DNA of 64,000 nucleotides. Source: CAYSCX01 sp964429575 (lineage in GTDB: Bacteria > Desulfobacterota > Binatia > Binatales > Binataceae). The stretch spans positions 16,832-80,831 of the forward strand of contig CAYSCX010000012.1 of assembly GCA_964429575.1 (NCBI GenBank), written 5' to 3'. Position numbers and translations under genes: made by a program. The notes below the pieces were generated by a model. The model worked only from the letters and a program-made list of their open reading frames with translations, was not told the origin of the DNA and did not search any database. Every line of letters begins with the position of its first letter. Within the stretch, counting starts at the first letter, position 1. Positions 40,625 to 50,351 of the stretch are shown one piece after another.

Positions 40625-41176
40625 ATGAAAATTCGGAAATGGACCACGGTTGGTAGCGATCCGGTCTATCGGACGCCGATTTTCGATCTTCACCGCCGCC
40701 GCGCGAACCATCCTGTGCGCGGTGAGCGTGACTTCTTCATCCTCGAGGCGCCCGCGTGGGTGAACATCATACCGGTGACGCCCAAGCGCGAGGTGGTGTT
40801 GGTGCGCCAGTTTCGCCACGGCGTCAGTGCGTTCACGCTCGAGATTCCGGGAGGGATGATCGATCCAAGCGACGAGAACCCGCTGGTCGCGGCGCGGCGC
40901 GAGATGGTCGAGGAGTGCGGCTACGACTCAGGCGACGTGGTCGAACTGGGGCGCGTACATCCCAATCCGGCCATACAACCGAACTTCTGCTACACGTTTT
41001 TCGCGCGCAACGTGCGCAAGGTGCGCCGCGCGTCGCACACCGATACGGAAGAGACGCAAGTCACGTTGGTACCGCTTGCGAAGGTGAAGCAGCTAATCGC
41101 ATCAGGAAAGATTACGCACGCGCTGGTGATCGCGGCGTTTTCGTTTCTGCATCTTTACAACCCGCCGCGCCGGTGA
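40625..41176 (+). CDS. Nudix hydrolase (ADP-ribose pyrophosphatase type)
   Basis: A 183-aa enzyme with the Nudix box from about residue 75: GGMIDPSDENPLVAARREMV followed by EECGY. The REMVEE core that binds metal is complete. The N-terminal beta-sheet (YRTPIFDLHRRRANHPV) and the HPNPAIQPNFCYTFFARNV loop match ADP-ribose or GDP-mannose pyrophosphatases of the NudF/YjhB range. ATG 40625 follows the CoA-binding gene stop by 20 bases. The role is probably cleaning up toxic nucleotide-sugar derivatives. Confidence 0.9.
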   Translation: MKIRKWTTVGSDPVYRTPIFDLHRRRANHPVRGERDFFILEAPAWVNIIPVTPKREVVLVRQFRHGVSAFTLEIPGGMIDPSDENPLVAARREMVEECGYDSGDVVELGRVHPNPAIQPNFCYTFFARNVRKVRRASHTDTEETQVTLVPLAKVKQLIASGKITHALVIAAFSFLHLYNPPRR

Positions 41177-41224
41177 CGCCGCGCTTGCGCGACCGTCAAG
41201 GGTACGGCCGCCAAGGTGGCTTGG

Positions 41225-42805
41225 TTAACGCCGTGAGCTACCCGGAGCCGTTCCCCAGACGGTGAAGTGTTCGGTTCGCGAAACCGGCACGAACCCGTTC
41301 TCAATCATGTAGTTCGGGCGAACCAGCACGAGCGGGAGCGTCATGATGGGCGAGTCGCCGACGACGGCTGATACGGTGCCTGCCGCGATCGCCTCCGAAA
41401 TCGGCGCGCTCCAATAGCTGGAGGTGGTCGCGACCAGGCGGAAGAAGTCCGCGCGGCCCAGTCGTTCCCGCGCCGCCCAGAAACCGTCGCGCTCATAGCT
41501 CGCCCTCGCTTCGCGGTACACGCCGTATGTTTCTGGATAGCGGATGAGTTCCGCGCGGTTCGCTTCGAAGCTCAAGAAGGCCGGCGCGATGACGTCGCGT
41601 CCGGGCGGACTCGCGCGACGGATGGACTCCGCGAGCGTTCGTAATTCCGCGCGCGGCAGGAAGCCGAATCCGTACACGCTGCCGCGAATCCAGTTCTCGT
41701 TCACCAGCGGCGCGAACCACAGGAGCGATGCCGCAATGAACCCGACGCCGAGAGCAAGCCAGCTGCGCGCTCTTGGTGACGGCCGTTCGCCGCGAATCAC
41801 GTCGCCCAGTGCCGCGACTATCGAGTCGAGACCAACCCCGGCAATGATCGCGATGTACGGGAGCGCCTCGATGTAATTGTGGCCCCACGCGGTCGGACTC
41901 AGCAGGCCGTAGAAGGCGTACTCGGCGAGCGCCATCGCCAACACCAGTCGCATCGCGGACCCGAGCGGGCGTGTCAGCGCGAGGCGCACGGCGCCGAGGA
42001 TGAACAGCGGCACCAACACATCGAGAATCTCAAGCGGGTAGGCCACAACCGCCCAGGCGTCGAGACGCCCCTTCATGAAATGGAAGAGAAAGGTCTGAAA
42101 GAAGAATTCGAACCCGTAGAGGCCGTAAAGCAGGGCGCTCAACGCCACTACGCCCAACGCCGCACCGGCGCCAACGATGATCGCGTCGCCCGAGCGGCGA
42201 CCGTCAGTTGCGAGATGCGCGACGACCACGACGATCGCAATCGCAGCCGTCAGCTTCACAGCGCACGCGAGGATGAAAAGAGCTGCGATCAGTACGGCGT
42301 ATTGCGGACCCTTCGCATCGTCGCGAACGGCGATGATCATCGCGAGCAGCACCAGCGGCGCAACGAAGCATTCGCGCTCATAGACGTGATAGCGAAACAG
42401 CAGCGCGGAGAATCCGAACAGCAGCGCCGCAAGGATCGCGGTACGCCGATTCGCCGCACGCCGCGCCAGCGCGTACGTGAAAATGTTCGCGGCGTAGATC
42501 GCGCCCTCGTTCAGGATTTCAATCGTGAAGTGGCTTGCGCCGAAGAGCTTGAGATACCCTGCAGTAAGCCACTCCAACAGCGGCATGTGCGGATGAACGA
42601 AATCCAGGTACGGGCGCATTCCGACGCTCACCAGGAATGCGCTCTCAAGGTAGAAGTCGTCCTCCACCCACACTGCGGGGTAGAGCAGGCGCACAACCCG
42701 CGGCAACAACAGGACGGCGTAGAGCCAAGCCTCGGACGCGCCCGCATCAGCAGGCGACGACTTGCGGCTTTGGCGCGATGACCTTTGTGAAATCGACGAA
42801 GTCAT
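41225..42805 (-). CDS. GT39-like membrane glycosyltransferase (A)
   Basis: A 526-aa integral membrane protein with about 11 hydrophobic segments. The N-terminal region carries PAVWVEDDFYLESAF: the EDD acidic pair in the first periplasmic loop is the catalytic mark of GT39/ArnT/PMT-type enzymes using polyprenyl-phosphate sugars. HPHMPLLEWLTAG and the PTAWGHNYIEALPYIAII loop are also family-like. The C-terminal 130 residues form a soluble periplasmic domain. It overlaps the divergent partner gene by 28 bp at the start codons. The donor and acceptor are unknown. Confidence 0.8.
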   Translation of the reverse strand: MTSSISQRSSRQSRKSSPADAGASEAWLYAVLLLPRVVRLLYPAVWVEDDFYLESAFLVSVGMRPYLDFVHPHMPLLEWLTAGYLKLFGASHFTIEILNEGAIYAANIFTYALARRAANRRTAILAALLFGFSALLFRYHVYERECFVAPLVLLAMIIAVRDDAKGPQYAVLIAALFILACAVKLTAAIAIVVVVAHLATDGRRSGDAIIVGAGAALGVVALSALLYGLYGFEFFFQTFLFHFMKGRLDAWAVVAYPLEILDVLVPLFILGAVRLALTRPLGSAMRLVLAMALAEYAFYGLLSPTAWGHNYIEALPYIAIIAGVGLDSIVAALGDVIRGERPSPRARSWLALGVGFIAASLLWFAPLVNENWIRGSVYGFGFLPRAELRTLAESIRRASPPGRDVIAPAFLSFEANRAELIRYPETYGVYREARASYERDGFWAARERLGRADFFRLVATTSSYWSAPISEAIAAGTVSAVVGDSPIMTLPLVLVRPNYMIENGFVPVSRTEHFTVWGTAPGSSRR

Positions 42806-44556
42806 CAGCGCTGGATGTCGCGGCGGTGCGCCGCCGGTTCCGTCTCCTCGATGTAGCGTTGGTTTCGCTCGTACTCGCTCTGAGTTTCACCATGATGGTG
42901 CGCAGCGGCGCCAAGCGCGGTGCCGAGCTGATGCCGTGGCCCGACGGACTCGAATACGCGGCGGCGGCGGTCAACCTCGATCGCGGGCTGGGTCCGGTGT
43001 TGCATTTCGGGGGCTATTCTTACCCGTCGCGATACACCGAAGGCTACCCGTTGCTGCTCGCGGCGGGTTTTCCGCTGGTCGGTCGTGAGGTCGCGCGGCT
43101 CAGCCGCGTGACGCTCGCGCTGGGGCTGCTCGCGTTAGCGGCGCTCTACCTCCTGACGCTCAAACTCTTCGGCCGCCCAAGCGCGCTGTTCGCATCGCTC
43201 ATTCTCGCGACGTCGCCGCTATTCGTGACCTACTCGACGCTCGTGCTGAGCGATGTGCCGGCGCTCGCCGTCACCGTCTTGGCGGCGCTGGCACTCGCGT
43301 CGGCGACCGACGCGGAGCGAATCGCGGCGCGCGGCATGTGGTTGTGGTGGGCGCTCTTCGGGCTGCTCGCGGGATTCACCGTCATGATTCGGCCAAGCAA
43401 TGCAGTGCTCCTGACGGGCGTCGCGGCGGCGTTATGGTTGGTGCCACCGGCAGGCGTTGGGCTTGCGCGATGGAAGGCCGTCGTAGCGCTTGCGCTGTCC
43501 GCGGTCGCGTTTTGCGTTGCTCCCGTGATCCAGGCTGCGGCAAACATGCGCGAACTTGGTCATGCGCTCGCCAGCGGTTACAGCTACTGGGTGCCGGAGG
43601 TGTACGGCGCGGCGGGCAAGACATTCAAGCTCGCGTTCGCGTTCGGCCCGACGATGCCGCGCAACCCGTACGGCAACGCGCCCGTGTACATTCTTTCATT
43701 GCTTGGACTCGACGGGGCGCTGCAGGACTCCGCGGGCCCCAGCTATTATCTCTATCCGTTTGCCGGGGCGGTGTTTGCAGCGATGGGGCTTGGCGCGATT
43801 CTTCGCAAGCCCGGCCATCGCGCGGAACGGCGCGTCGTGATTTTCGGGCTGGGATTCCTCGCCGCCCTGCTCGCCGTGTATCTCATGTATTTCTTCACCG
43901 AGGTTGCGTTTATATTGCCCGCCGCTTTCGTTGTGTTCATGGCCGCAGGGTATGGAGTGGTCGTGGCGAACCGCTGGATGCGCGATGTGTTCGGCGTGCG
44001 CTCGCGCAACGCCTACGAGTTGACTGGAATGTTGGCAGTGCTGGCACTCGACCTGATGCTGATCGGATCAATTGCAACAGTGGTGACCGGGCGGCTCCAA
44101 GCGCGCCCTGCCGACTCGACGATGTTGACGGAACTCGCGGCGACGAGTGGAGCGATCGAACCCGCAGCCACCGTGCTCAGCAATGTCTCGCTGCAGTTCC
44201 TCGAGCTTAATGCGTCGGCGCCGGATCGAACGTTCGTCGCTCTCACCGCTGACGATCCGGGCGAGAGCTACACGGACTATCATGCGAGTCGTCTCTACGC
44301 GAAACGCGCGGCAGGGTTCGACGGTCCAGTGCCGCCCGCGCTGTTTGCGGAGGTCGCAATGTCATCGGAGCTCACCAAGTCGCTTCTCGCCGAGTGCACC
44401 GAAGGCAAGCCGGTCTATCTGCTCCTCGCGGCGCCGCACTCGCCCGCCTATGCCCAGACGCTCAAGCGCGACCTCGACGCGATCGACACCGTCTTCACGA
44501 TGGAGCCGGTGATGCGCGGTAGCGAGCTGGTTCTGTTTCAGCTCAAGCCGCGCTGA
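42778..44556 (+). CDS. GT39-like membrane glycosyltransferase (B)
   Basis: A 592-aa integral membrane protein. Residues 30-420 hold some ten TM helices, beginning LLDVALVSLVLALSFTMMVR. The first periplasmic loop carries WPDGLEYAAAAVNL. An acidic pair in this loop is expected for the GT39/PMT fold; here an Asp (PDG) and a Glu occur, less ideal than in the neighbour. YTEGYPLLLAAGF and the AGFTVMIRPSNAVLLTG region are typical. The C-terminal 150 residues are soluble. ATG 42778 starts within the divergent gene's leader. The open frame extends to 42637 in the wrong context. It lacks a visible Shine-Dalgarno sequence. Confidence 0.78.
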   Translation: MTFVKSTKSSALDVAAVRRRFRLLDVALVSLVLALSFTMMVRSGAKRGAELMPWPDGLEYAAAAVNLDRGLGPVLHFGGYSYPSRYTEGYPLLLAAGFPLVGREVARLSRVTLALGLLALAALYLLTLKLFGRPSALFASLILATSPLFVTYSTLVLSDVPALAVTVLAALALASATDAERIAARGMWLWWALFGLLAGFTVMIRPSNAVLLTGVAAALWLVPPAGVGLARWKAVVALALSAVAFCVAPVIQAAANMRELGHALASGYSYWVPEVYGAAGKTFKLAFAFGPTMPRNPYGNAPVYILSLLGLDGALQDSAGPSYYLYPFAGAVFAAMGLGAILRKPGHRAERRVVIFGLGFLAALLAVYLMYFFTEVAFILPAAFVVFMAAGYGVVVANRWMRDVFGVRSRNAYELTGMLAVLALDLMLIGSIATVVTGRLQARPADSTMLTELAATSGAIEPAATVLSNVSLQFLELNASAPDRTFVALTADDPGESYTDYHASRLYAKRAAGFDGPVPPALFAEVAMSSELTKSLLAECTEGKPVYLLLAAPHSPAYAQTLKRDLDAIDTVFTMEPVMRGSELVLFQLKPR

Positions 44557-44945
44557 GCGTCCCGCTTACAGCGGGGCGAGCACGGCTCGGATTTCAACGC
44601 TGGGCAACTCGGCGAACGCGTCCATTCGAACGCGCGGTATGCGGCAAGGCGGGGGGATCGTCGCGTCGTGGTTGCACGGTCGCTTTGGCTCAAGCAAATC
44701 ATATAATGGAGGTTCGGCGGATCGCGGCGGGCCACTAGCAGGGTGTTGAGAAAAGCCTTGAATACCAAATTGGCATCGGCCTTATTCCCAACACCCTGCG
44801 TCAAAACCTTGTCCAGAGCCATGGGCGACGGATCGGGCCGCCTTCGTATTGTTCTCCCCCTGAGGGGGAGACGCGAGCGAGGGAGCAGGCTGTTGAAAAT
44901 GCCTGTTTCAACATCCTGCCAAGCGTCGCGGATAGGTCGCCCCTT
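44557..44945. other. Intergenic region with repeat copy 3
   Basis: 389 bp without a gene. A CCCGC-TTACA-GCGGG hairpin just after the GT39 stop could end its transcript. A perfect -10 hexamer TATAAT at 44702-44707 points rightward but has no good -35 partner. The rest is the dispersed repeat copy (44737-44919), which would lie in the 5' leader of the TPR lipoprotein. Confidence 0.5.
44737..44919 (+). repeat. Dispersed 180-bp intergenic repeat, copy 3
   Basis: It begins AGCAGGGTGTTGAGAAAAGC and contains CCCAACACCCTG as the inner return arm. The central CTCCCCCTGAGGGGGAG forms its own hairpin. It ends GCAGGCTGTTGAAAAT with a slightly mismatched return arm (TTTCAACATCCTGC). It is very close to copy 1 in length and order, and in the same orientation. 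Confidence 0.8.
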
Positions 44946-46754
44946 TTGACTGTGACCCCAACCACCATTCCAAGCTTCTTACCGCGGCGGCGAATCGCAC
45001 CCGCGTTGGTTCTGTTCGCGCTCACGATGCCAGCCGTCGCGATCGGATGTTCGCGCGTGACGGTGCCCAACGTGCAACCGTCGGCTACGCAATCGCCACG
45101 AAGCGCCGGGCCATTCGGTGGAGAGCCTGCGATCGCGATTCCGGCTGAGGCTCGCGCGATGGGCTCATTCCTCAAGGCGCAGGTCGCGAGCAACGAGGGC
45201 GATCGATCGGAGGCGCTCAAGGACTTTGCCGAATCGGTCCGCTACGATCCGCACAACGCGCAACTGCGGCTGAAGCTCGCGACGCTGTACGTGCGCGACG
45301 GCGAGCTGCACAAGGCCCGCGAGCAAATCCAACAAGCGATCGCGGCCGACCCGCGCTCTGTCGATGCACGGCTGCTCGCGGCCGGCATCGATACTGCCAC
45401 CGGCGATGACGCCGGCGCCGAGCGTGAGTATCAGGAGGCGCTCAAGCTGGATCCGAAGAATCAGCAGGCTTACATCTACCTCGGCACGATCTACGCCAAG
45501 CGCGGCGACTACAAGAAAGCCGAAGAGATCTTCGAGCAGCTCATCGCGCTGCAGCCCAACTCGTTCCTCGGTTACTACTACGCGGGCCGCGTGATGGTCG
45601 CGGCGGGCAACTACTCCGAGGCCGACAAGTATTATCAGAAGGCTCTCGAGCTCAACCAGCAGCAGGAGCTGGTCCTGATCGACGTTGCGGTGCTGCGCGA
45701 GATTCAGGGCAAGCCGCAGGAAGCGATCGTCTATTACAAGAAGATCACGGCCATCAATCCGAACAACGAGCTGGTGCGCAAGCGGCTCGCCGAGCTTTAC
45801 GCCGGGCAGAAGAATTACGACCAAGCGCTGGGCGAATTGCGCCGGCTTGAATCGATGCAGGCCAACGCGACCGACACGCGGACCAAGATCGGTCTTTTGT
45901 ACTACGAGCAAGGCGACCTGAATAACGCGGCCACCGAGTTCAACCTGGTGCTCGGGTCGGAGCCGGAAAATTTCAAGGTGCGCTACTACCTCGGCGCCGT
46001 CTATGCGGACCAGAACGAGCCGGACCGCGCGATGGCCGAGTTCAGCAAGATTCCAGACGGCGATTCGTATTACGTCGAGTCGCGCCTTCAGCTCGCGAGC
46101 GTGTACACGCGCAAGAAGGATTTCGACAGCGCGATCCGTTCGCTGAATGAAGCTCTCACCAAGCGGCCAAACGAACCCGAAATAATGAGCTTCCTGGTCG
46201 GCGTGTACCAGGGAAAGAAGGATTACCCATCCGCGATCGCGACCGCCCGCAAACTTACCGAGATCGATCCCAAGAGCGACAAGTTTCATTTCACGCTCGG
46301 CGCGCTCTACGACCTCAACAAACAGAAGGACGAGTCGGTCGTGCAAATGCGCAAGGCGGTCGAGCTGAATCCCAAGAACGCTCAGGCGCTCAACTACCTC
46401 GGCTACACCTTTGCCGAACAGGGCAAAAACCTCGACGAGGCGGAGAAGCTGATCAAAAGTGCGCTCACCATCGAACCCGACGACGGATTCTTCGTGGACA
46501 GCCTCGGCTGGGTGTATTACCAGCGCGGCGATTACAACCGCGCCATTGAGCAACTCGAACGCGCGGTGCACCTGACCGGAAACGATCCAACCATCTCCGA
46601 GCATCTTGCCGACGCGTATCTCAAAATCGGCAAGCTCAAGGATGCGGCGCTCGAATACCGTCACGCCCTCAAGAAGTCCGAGGAGCCGGAGCAGGTCGCG
46701 CGCATCAAGGACAAGCTGCAGGTCATCGGTAATGCCGCCGGCGCCGGCGAGTAG
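44946..46754 (+). CDS. TPR-repeat lipoprotein
   Basis: A 602-aa outer-membrane or periplasmic scaffold. The N-terminal signal ends in the lipobox AIGC at about residue 35. It is followed by a long array of TPR units through to residue 590, for example AYIYLGTIYAKRGDYKKAEE, ALNYLGYTFAEQGKNLDEAE and DSLGWVYYQRGDYNRAIEQL. TPR arrays dock partner proteins; no enzyme motif is seen. The start is TTG 44946 or GTG 44952. Its 3' end overlaps the LolB-like gene by 23 bp. This lipoprotein and LolB-like pair in front of a Dpp importer suggests envelope assembly or peptide recycling. Confidence 0.87.
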   Translation: MTVTPTTIPSFLPRRRIAPALVLFALTMPAVAIGCSRVTVPNVQPSATQSPRSAGPFGGEPAIAIPAEARAMGSFLKAQVASNEGDRSEALKDFAESVRYDPHNAQLRLKLATLYVRDGELHKAREQIQQAIAADPRSVDARLLAAGIDTATGDDAGAEREYQEALKLDPKNQQAYIYLGTIYAKRGDYKKAEEIFEQLIALQPNSFLGYYYAGRVMVAAGNYSEADKYYQKALELNQQQELVLIDVAVLREIQGKPQEAIVYYKKITAINPNNELVRKRLAELYAGQKNYDQALGELRRLESMQANATDTRTKIGLLYYEQGDLNNAATEFNLVLGSEPENFKVRYYLGAVYADQNEPDRAMAEFSKIPDGDSYYVESRLQLASVYTRKKDFDSAIRSLNEALTKRPNEPEIMSFLVGVYQGKKDYPSAIATARKLTEIDPKSDKFHFTLGALYDLNKQKDESVVQMRKAVELNPKNAQALNYLGYTFAEQGKNLDEAEKLIKSALTIEPDDGFFVDSLGWVYYQRGDYNRAIEQLERAVHLTGNDPTISEHLADAYLKIGKLKDAALEYRHALKKSEEPEQVARIKDKLQVIGNAAGAGE

Positions 46755-47610
46755 GCGGCAGACTCGCGTCGAGCGGCGTATCGGACTATTGGCGCGCGCC
46801 GCGGCACTTACCATCACAGCATCACTGTCGGGATGCTCGCTCCTCAGCCGCGCGCCCGCTCCGAGCACGATCGTGCAAGCGGCTGCGCCTGCGATGGATG
46901 AAGCTGCCGCGCTAATCAAAATGCTCGTGGAGCGCGACAAGTCGCTCGAGTCGATGCAGACCCGAGCGGTGATGGAATACTCGTCCGGCGATCGCAAGCT
47001 CAAGGCGAAGGAAGAGATCACCGTGCGGCGCCCCGACAACCTGCGGGTGGACGCGTTCTCACCGCTGGGCGTTGGACTCGTGGTCGCGGCGCGCGGCGGT
47101 GACTTGCAGATCTTCGATCCCTCGGAGAACAAGCTGCTGCGCGGCGCCGCAACCGCCGAGACGCTCAACCGCTTCGTGCGTATCCCGATGGCGCCGCGCG
47201 ACGCGGTCCGCTTGCTGATGGGCCTGGCACCCGACGCCGGCGCGTTGCCGCAGCCCGCGGCGATTTCGCACGCAGACGGCATGACGGTTCTACAATTTCA
47301 TCTCGCCGATTTGCGGCGCAGCAACCTCGGCTTTCGCGACGGCAACCTCGCGATGGTGAACGTGCTGAGCGGCGCAGGCGATCGCAGTTACGAGGTGCGC
47401 TACAGCGATTATCGCGACATCGGCGGCATGATGCTCGCGTACCAGGTCGATGCGGAGTTCCCAGCCGAACACACCGTCGTGAAGTTTCGCTTCGAACGCC
47501 CCATCATCAACGGCCAATTGCCGCAGTCCCTGTTCGAGTTGACCCCGGGGCCCGGCGCCACCCTCGTAAACCTTGAGCAGACGGCGGCGGCCGCGCCGTC
47601 GAATCTGTAA
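46732..47610 (+). CDS. LolB-like / DUF4292-type lipoprotein
   Basis: A 292-aa lipoprotein: signal RAAALTITASLSG-C with the perfect lipobox LSGC at residue 29. The mature domain has LIKMLVERDKSLESMQTRAV, AKEEITVRRPDNLRVDAFSP, LGVGLVVAARGGDLQIF and NRFVRIPMAPRDAVRLLMGL. This matches the LolA/LolB beta-barrel pattern and the DUF4292 group. It may move lipids or lipoproteins to the outer membrane. ATG 46732 lies 23 bp inside the TPR gene, a translational coupling. The long upstream frame to 46606 is a shadow. Confidence 0.78.
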   Translation: MPPAPASRRQTRVERRIGLLARAAALTITASLSGCSLLSRAPAPSTIVQAAAPAMDEAAALIKMLVERDKSLESMQTRAVMEYSSGDRKLKAKEEITVRRPDNLRVDAFSPLGVGLVVAARGGDLQIFDPSENKLLRGAATAETLNRFVRIPMAPRDAVRLLMGLAPDAGALPQPAAISHADGMTVLQFHLADLRRSNLGFRDGNLAMVNVLSGAGDRSYEVRYSDYRDIGGMMLAYQVDAEFPAEHTVVKFRFERPIINGQLPQSLFELTPGPGATLVNLEQTAAAAPSNL

Positions 47611-47621
47611 AGCGAACGACG

Positions 47622-49328
47622 ATGCCGCAAAAGTTACGCTGCGCGCTGGTGGCCGGTGCCGCGATCATCGCGGCGACGATGCTCGTCGCGTGCCGCGTCA
47701 CTCGTCCGGCGAACCAGCACGCGCAGAGCCAGACTCTCTACACCGCGACGACCAGCGATCCGCGCACTTACAACCCCATCATCGTAACCGACACTGCCTC
47801 GGGCGAGGCCGTGCGGCGCCTGTTCGAAGGGCTGCTTGATATCAATCCCAAGACCACGCTTCCGGAGCCGGACATCGCGCAACGCTGGGAGATCGCCCCG
47901 GATGAGAAGTCCATTACGTTCTACCTGCGCCGCGATGTGAAATGGTTTGACGGGGTTCCGCTTACGTCGCGCGACGTGCTGTTCTCGCTGCGCGTGATCT
48001 ATGACCCCAAGATTCCCAACAGCATCGCGTCAAGCCTCATGATCGATGATAAGCCGCTCGCCGCCGATGCGATTGACGATTACACGGTCAGGTTCAAACT
48101 TGCGCGGCCGTTCGCACCGCTGCTCTATGCGGTCGGCTTTCCAATTATCCCCGAGCACGTTCTGAAGGAGCAGTACCAAAACGGGAGATTCAATCAGACC
48201 TGGGGCGTTGATACTGCTGCGGACAAGATGATCGGCAGCGGACCGTACCGGCTTGTGCAATTCGAACCCAGCCAGAGCCTGCAGTTCCTGCGCTACACGA
48301 ACTACTGGATGAAGGATGAGCAAGGCGGGCAACTTCCGCGCCTGCGTGGCCAGACCGTCCTCATCGTGCCGGATCTGAATACCGCGTACCTGCGGTTTCA
48401 GTCCGGACAGATCGACGTTTACACTCCGCGCGCGAAGGAAGTAAACGATCTCCGCGAGAAGGCGAAGCAGCTCGACATTACGGTAAAGGAAATCGGCATC
48501 GACACCGGGTCGATGTTTTTCGCGTTCAATCGCAACCCGCGCCACTACCTCAAAAACGGCGTGACTGATCCCAAGTTGAGGTGGTTCACCGATCTGAACT
48601 TCATGCGCGCGCTGGCCCATTCGATCGATAAGAAGTCGATGATCGATCTTTCTTACTACGGCCTCGCGGAGCCCGCGGTCGCCGAGATTTCGCCGGCGAA
48701 CAAGATCTTTCACAACCCGAACCTCAAGGAGTACGAATTCGATCCGAGGCTTGCCGCGGAGCTTTTGGAGAAGGCCGGATACCGGCTCGCGAAGTCTGGC
48801 CAGCGCGTTGACGCGCAGGGCAACCGGATCGAGTTCAACCTGACGACCAACACTGGAAATCCCGAGCGCGAGCAACTCTGCGCGATCTTCAAGCAGGACC
48901 TCGAGGACCTCGGCATCAAGGTGAATTATCGGCCGCTGGAGTTCACCACGCTGGTCGAAAAACTCGACAGCACCTTCGATTGGGACGTCGTGCTGATGGG
49001 ATTCACCGGCACCATCGAGCCGAACAACGGGTCGAATGTGCTGCGCTCGTCGGGCAATCTGCACCTGTGGGATCCGCGCCAACCCAAGCCCGCGACAAAG
49101 TGGGAGGCCGAGATCGACAAACTGCTCGAAGCAGGCACCGCCGAAATGGATCCGCACAAGCGTGCCAAGTTCTACTGGCGCATCCAGGAAATCCTTCACG
49201 AACAGCTCCCGCTGCTCGAGACCGTCCGCCAAATCCGCTACACCGCCTACAAGAACTCGCTCGAGAACTACCAGCCGACGGTGTGGGGAACGTACCGTCA
49301 GGAGTTGATGCAGTTCCGCGCCGAGTAA
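47622..49328 (+). CDS. dppA: Peptide ABC transporter substrate-binding lipoprotein (SBP family 5)
   Basis: A 568-aa periplasmic receptor. The signal ends in lipobox LVAC (C24). The fold shows TYNPIIVTDTASGEAVRRLF near the N-terminus. The family consensus WEIAPDEKSITFYLRRDVKW follows, then DGVPLTSRDVLFSLRVI and KMIGSGPYRLVQFEPSQSLQ: the SBP_bac_5 signature. The family binds di- and oligopeptides, nickel or opines; ligand choice is not readable. It heads the importer genes, 11 bp after the LolB-like stop, and the permease follows 42 bp after its end. Confidence 0.93.
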   Translation: MPQKLRCALVAGAAIIAATMLVACRVTRPANQHAQSQTLYTATTSDPRTYNPIIVTDTASGEAVRRLFEGLLDINPKTTLPEPDIAQRWEIAPDEKSITFYLRRDVKWFDGVPLTSRDVLFSLRVIYDPKIPNSIASSLMIDDKPLAADAIDDYTVRFKLARPFAPLLYAVGFPIIPEHVLKEQYQNGRFNQTWGVDTAADKMIGSGPYRLVQFEPSQSLQFLRYTNYWMKDEQGGQLPRLRGQTVLIVPDLNTAYLRFQSGQIDVYTPRAKEVNDLREKAKQLDITVKEIGIDTGSMFFAFNRNPRHYLKNGVTDPKLRWFTDLNFMRALAHSIDKKSMIDLSYYGLAEPAVAEISPANKIFHNPNLKEYEFDPRLAAELLEKAGYRLAKSGQRVDAQGNRIEFNLTTNTGNPEREQLCAIFKQDLEDLGIKVNYRPLEFTTLVEKLDSTFDWDVVLMGFTGTIEPNNGSNVLRSSGNLHLWDPRQPKPATKWEAEIDKLLEAGTAEMDPHKRAKFYWRIQEILHEQLPLLETVRQIRYTAYKNSLENYQPTVWGTYRQELMQFRAE

Positions 49329-49370
49329 ACATGCGCGTCAGTTGAACCTCGGCGCGGGGCGGTAGTCGCT

Positions 49371-50351
49371 ATGCTCAGGTTTCTCGTAAACCGGCTGCTC
49401 AACATGATCCCGCTGCTGCTCGGGATCACGTTTCTTTCCTTTTGCGTGATGTCGCTGGTGCCCGGCGACTATCTTTCGAGCCTCAAGCTCAATCCCCAGA
49501 TATCGCCGGAAGTGATTCGGCAGATGGAGGCGCAGTTCGGCCTCGATCAGCCGCTCCTGCTGCGTTACGGCAAATGGCTCTGGGAGGCGCTGCACCTCAA
49601 CTTCGGCGTGTCGCTCTCATTCCGCGTCAGCGTCACGGAGCTGATCGCGGCGCGCGCGCTCAACACCGTGATTCTGTCGGCGTCGAGCATGGCGTTTTCA
49701 TGGATGCTCGCGATTCCGATCGGGATCATCGTCGCGGTTCGGCAGAACTCGATTTGGGACCGCGTGCTTTCGTTTCTGGCGTTCCTGGGCATGTCGGTGC
49801 CGAATTTCTTTCTCGCATTCCTGATGATGTTTCTTGCGCTCAAGACCGGATGGTTCCCGATCGGCGGAACGTTTTCGGTTGACTACGCGAGCCTCGACGG
49901 CTTGGACAAGATTGCCGACCGCATCAACCATCTGATTTTGCCGGTGTTCGTTCTGGGCGCCGCGGGCATGGCGGGCCTGATGCGTCTGATGCGATCGCAA
50001 ATCCTTGAAATCAAGAACGCGGACTACGTGCGCACCGCGCGTGCGAAGGGTCTCTCGGAGCGCATCGTCATTTACAAGCACGTGCTGCGCAACGCGCTCA
50101 ATCCGTTCGTCACGATGGCGGGCTACTCGCTCGCGAACCTGCTGGGCGGCGCCGCGCTGGTCGAGGCGGTGATGAATCTGCAGGGCCTCGGTCTGCTGCT
50201 GCTCGATGCGGTCCGCTCGCTCGACATCTATCTGGTAATGGGTTCGGTGCTGATGGGCGCCGTACTGCTGCTGGTCGGCAACCTGCTCGCGGACCTTGCG
50301 CTGGTTGCCGTCGATCCGCGCGTCGATTTCTCGTCGATCAGCTCGCAATGA
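49371..50351 (+). CDS. dppB: ABC transporter permease, DppB type
   Basis: A 326-aa permease with six TM helices. The N-terminus RFLVNRLLNMIPLLLGITFL is the family entry helix. The cytoplasmic coupling loop carries ADYVRTARAKGLSERIVIYK, the EAA-type motif that docks on the ATPase. Its stop overlaps the dppC start as ATGA (50348-50351), a coupling signal. It belongs with the receptor upstream and the C, D and F genes downstream. Confidence 0.96.
   Translation: MLRFLVNRLLNMIPLLLGITFLSFCVMSLVPGDYLSSLKLNPQISPEVIRQMEAQFGLDQPLLLRYGKWLWEALHLNFGVSLSFRVSVTELIAARALNTVILSASSMAFSWMLAIPIGIIVAVRQNSIWDRVLSFLAFLGMSVPNFFLAFLMMFLALKTGWFPIGGTFSVDYASLDGLDKIADRINHLILPVFVLGAAGMAGLMRLMRSQILEIKNADYVRTARAKGLSERIVIYKHVLRNALNPFVTMAGYSLANLLGGAALVEAVMNLQGLGLLLLDAVRSLDIYLVMGSVLMGAVLLLVGNLLADLALVAVDPRVDFSSISSQ

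Noticed and set aside
45165..47282. A 705-aa open frame on the minus strand opposite the TPR and LolB-like genes
   Set aside because: Its composition is that of an antisense reading of the TPR array. It has no ribosome site or motif, and the plus-strand genes are unmistakable.
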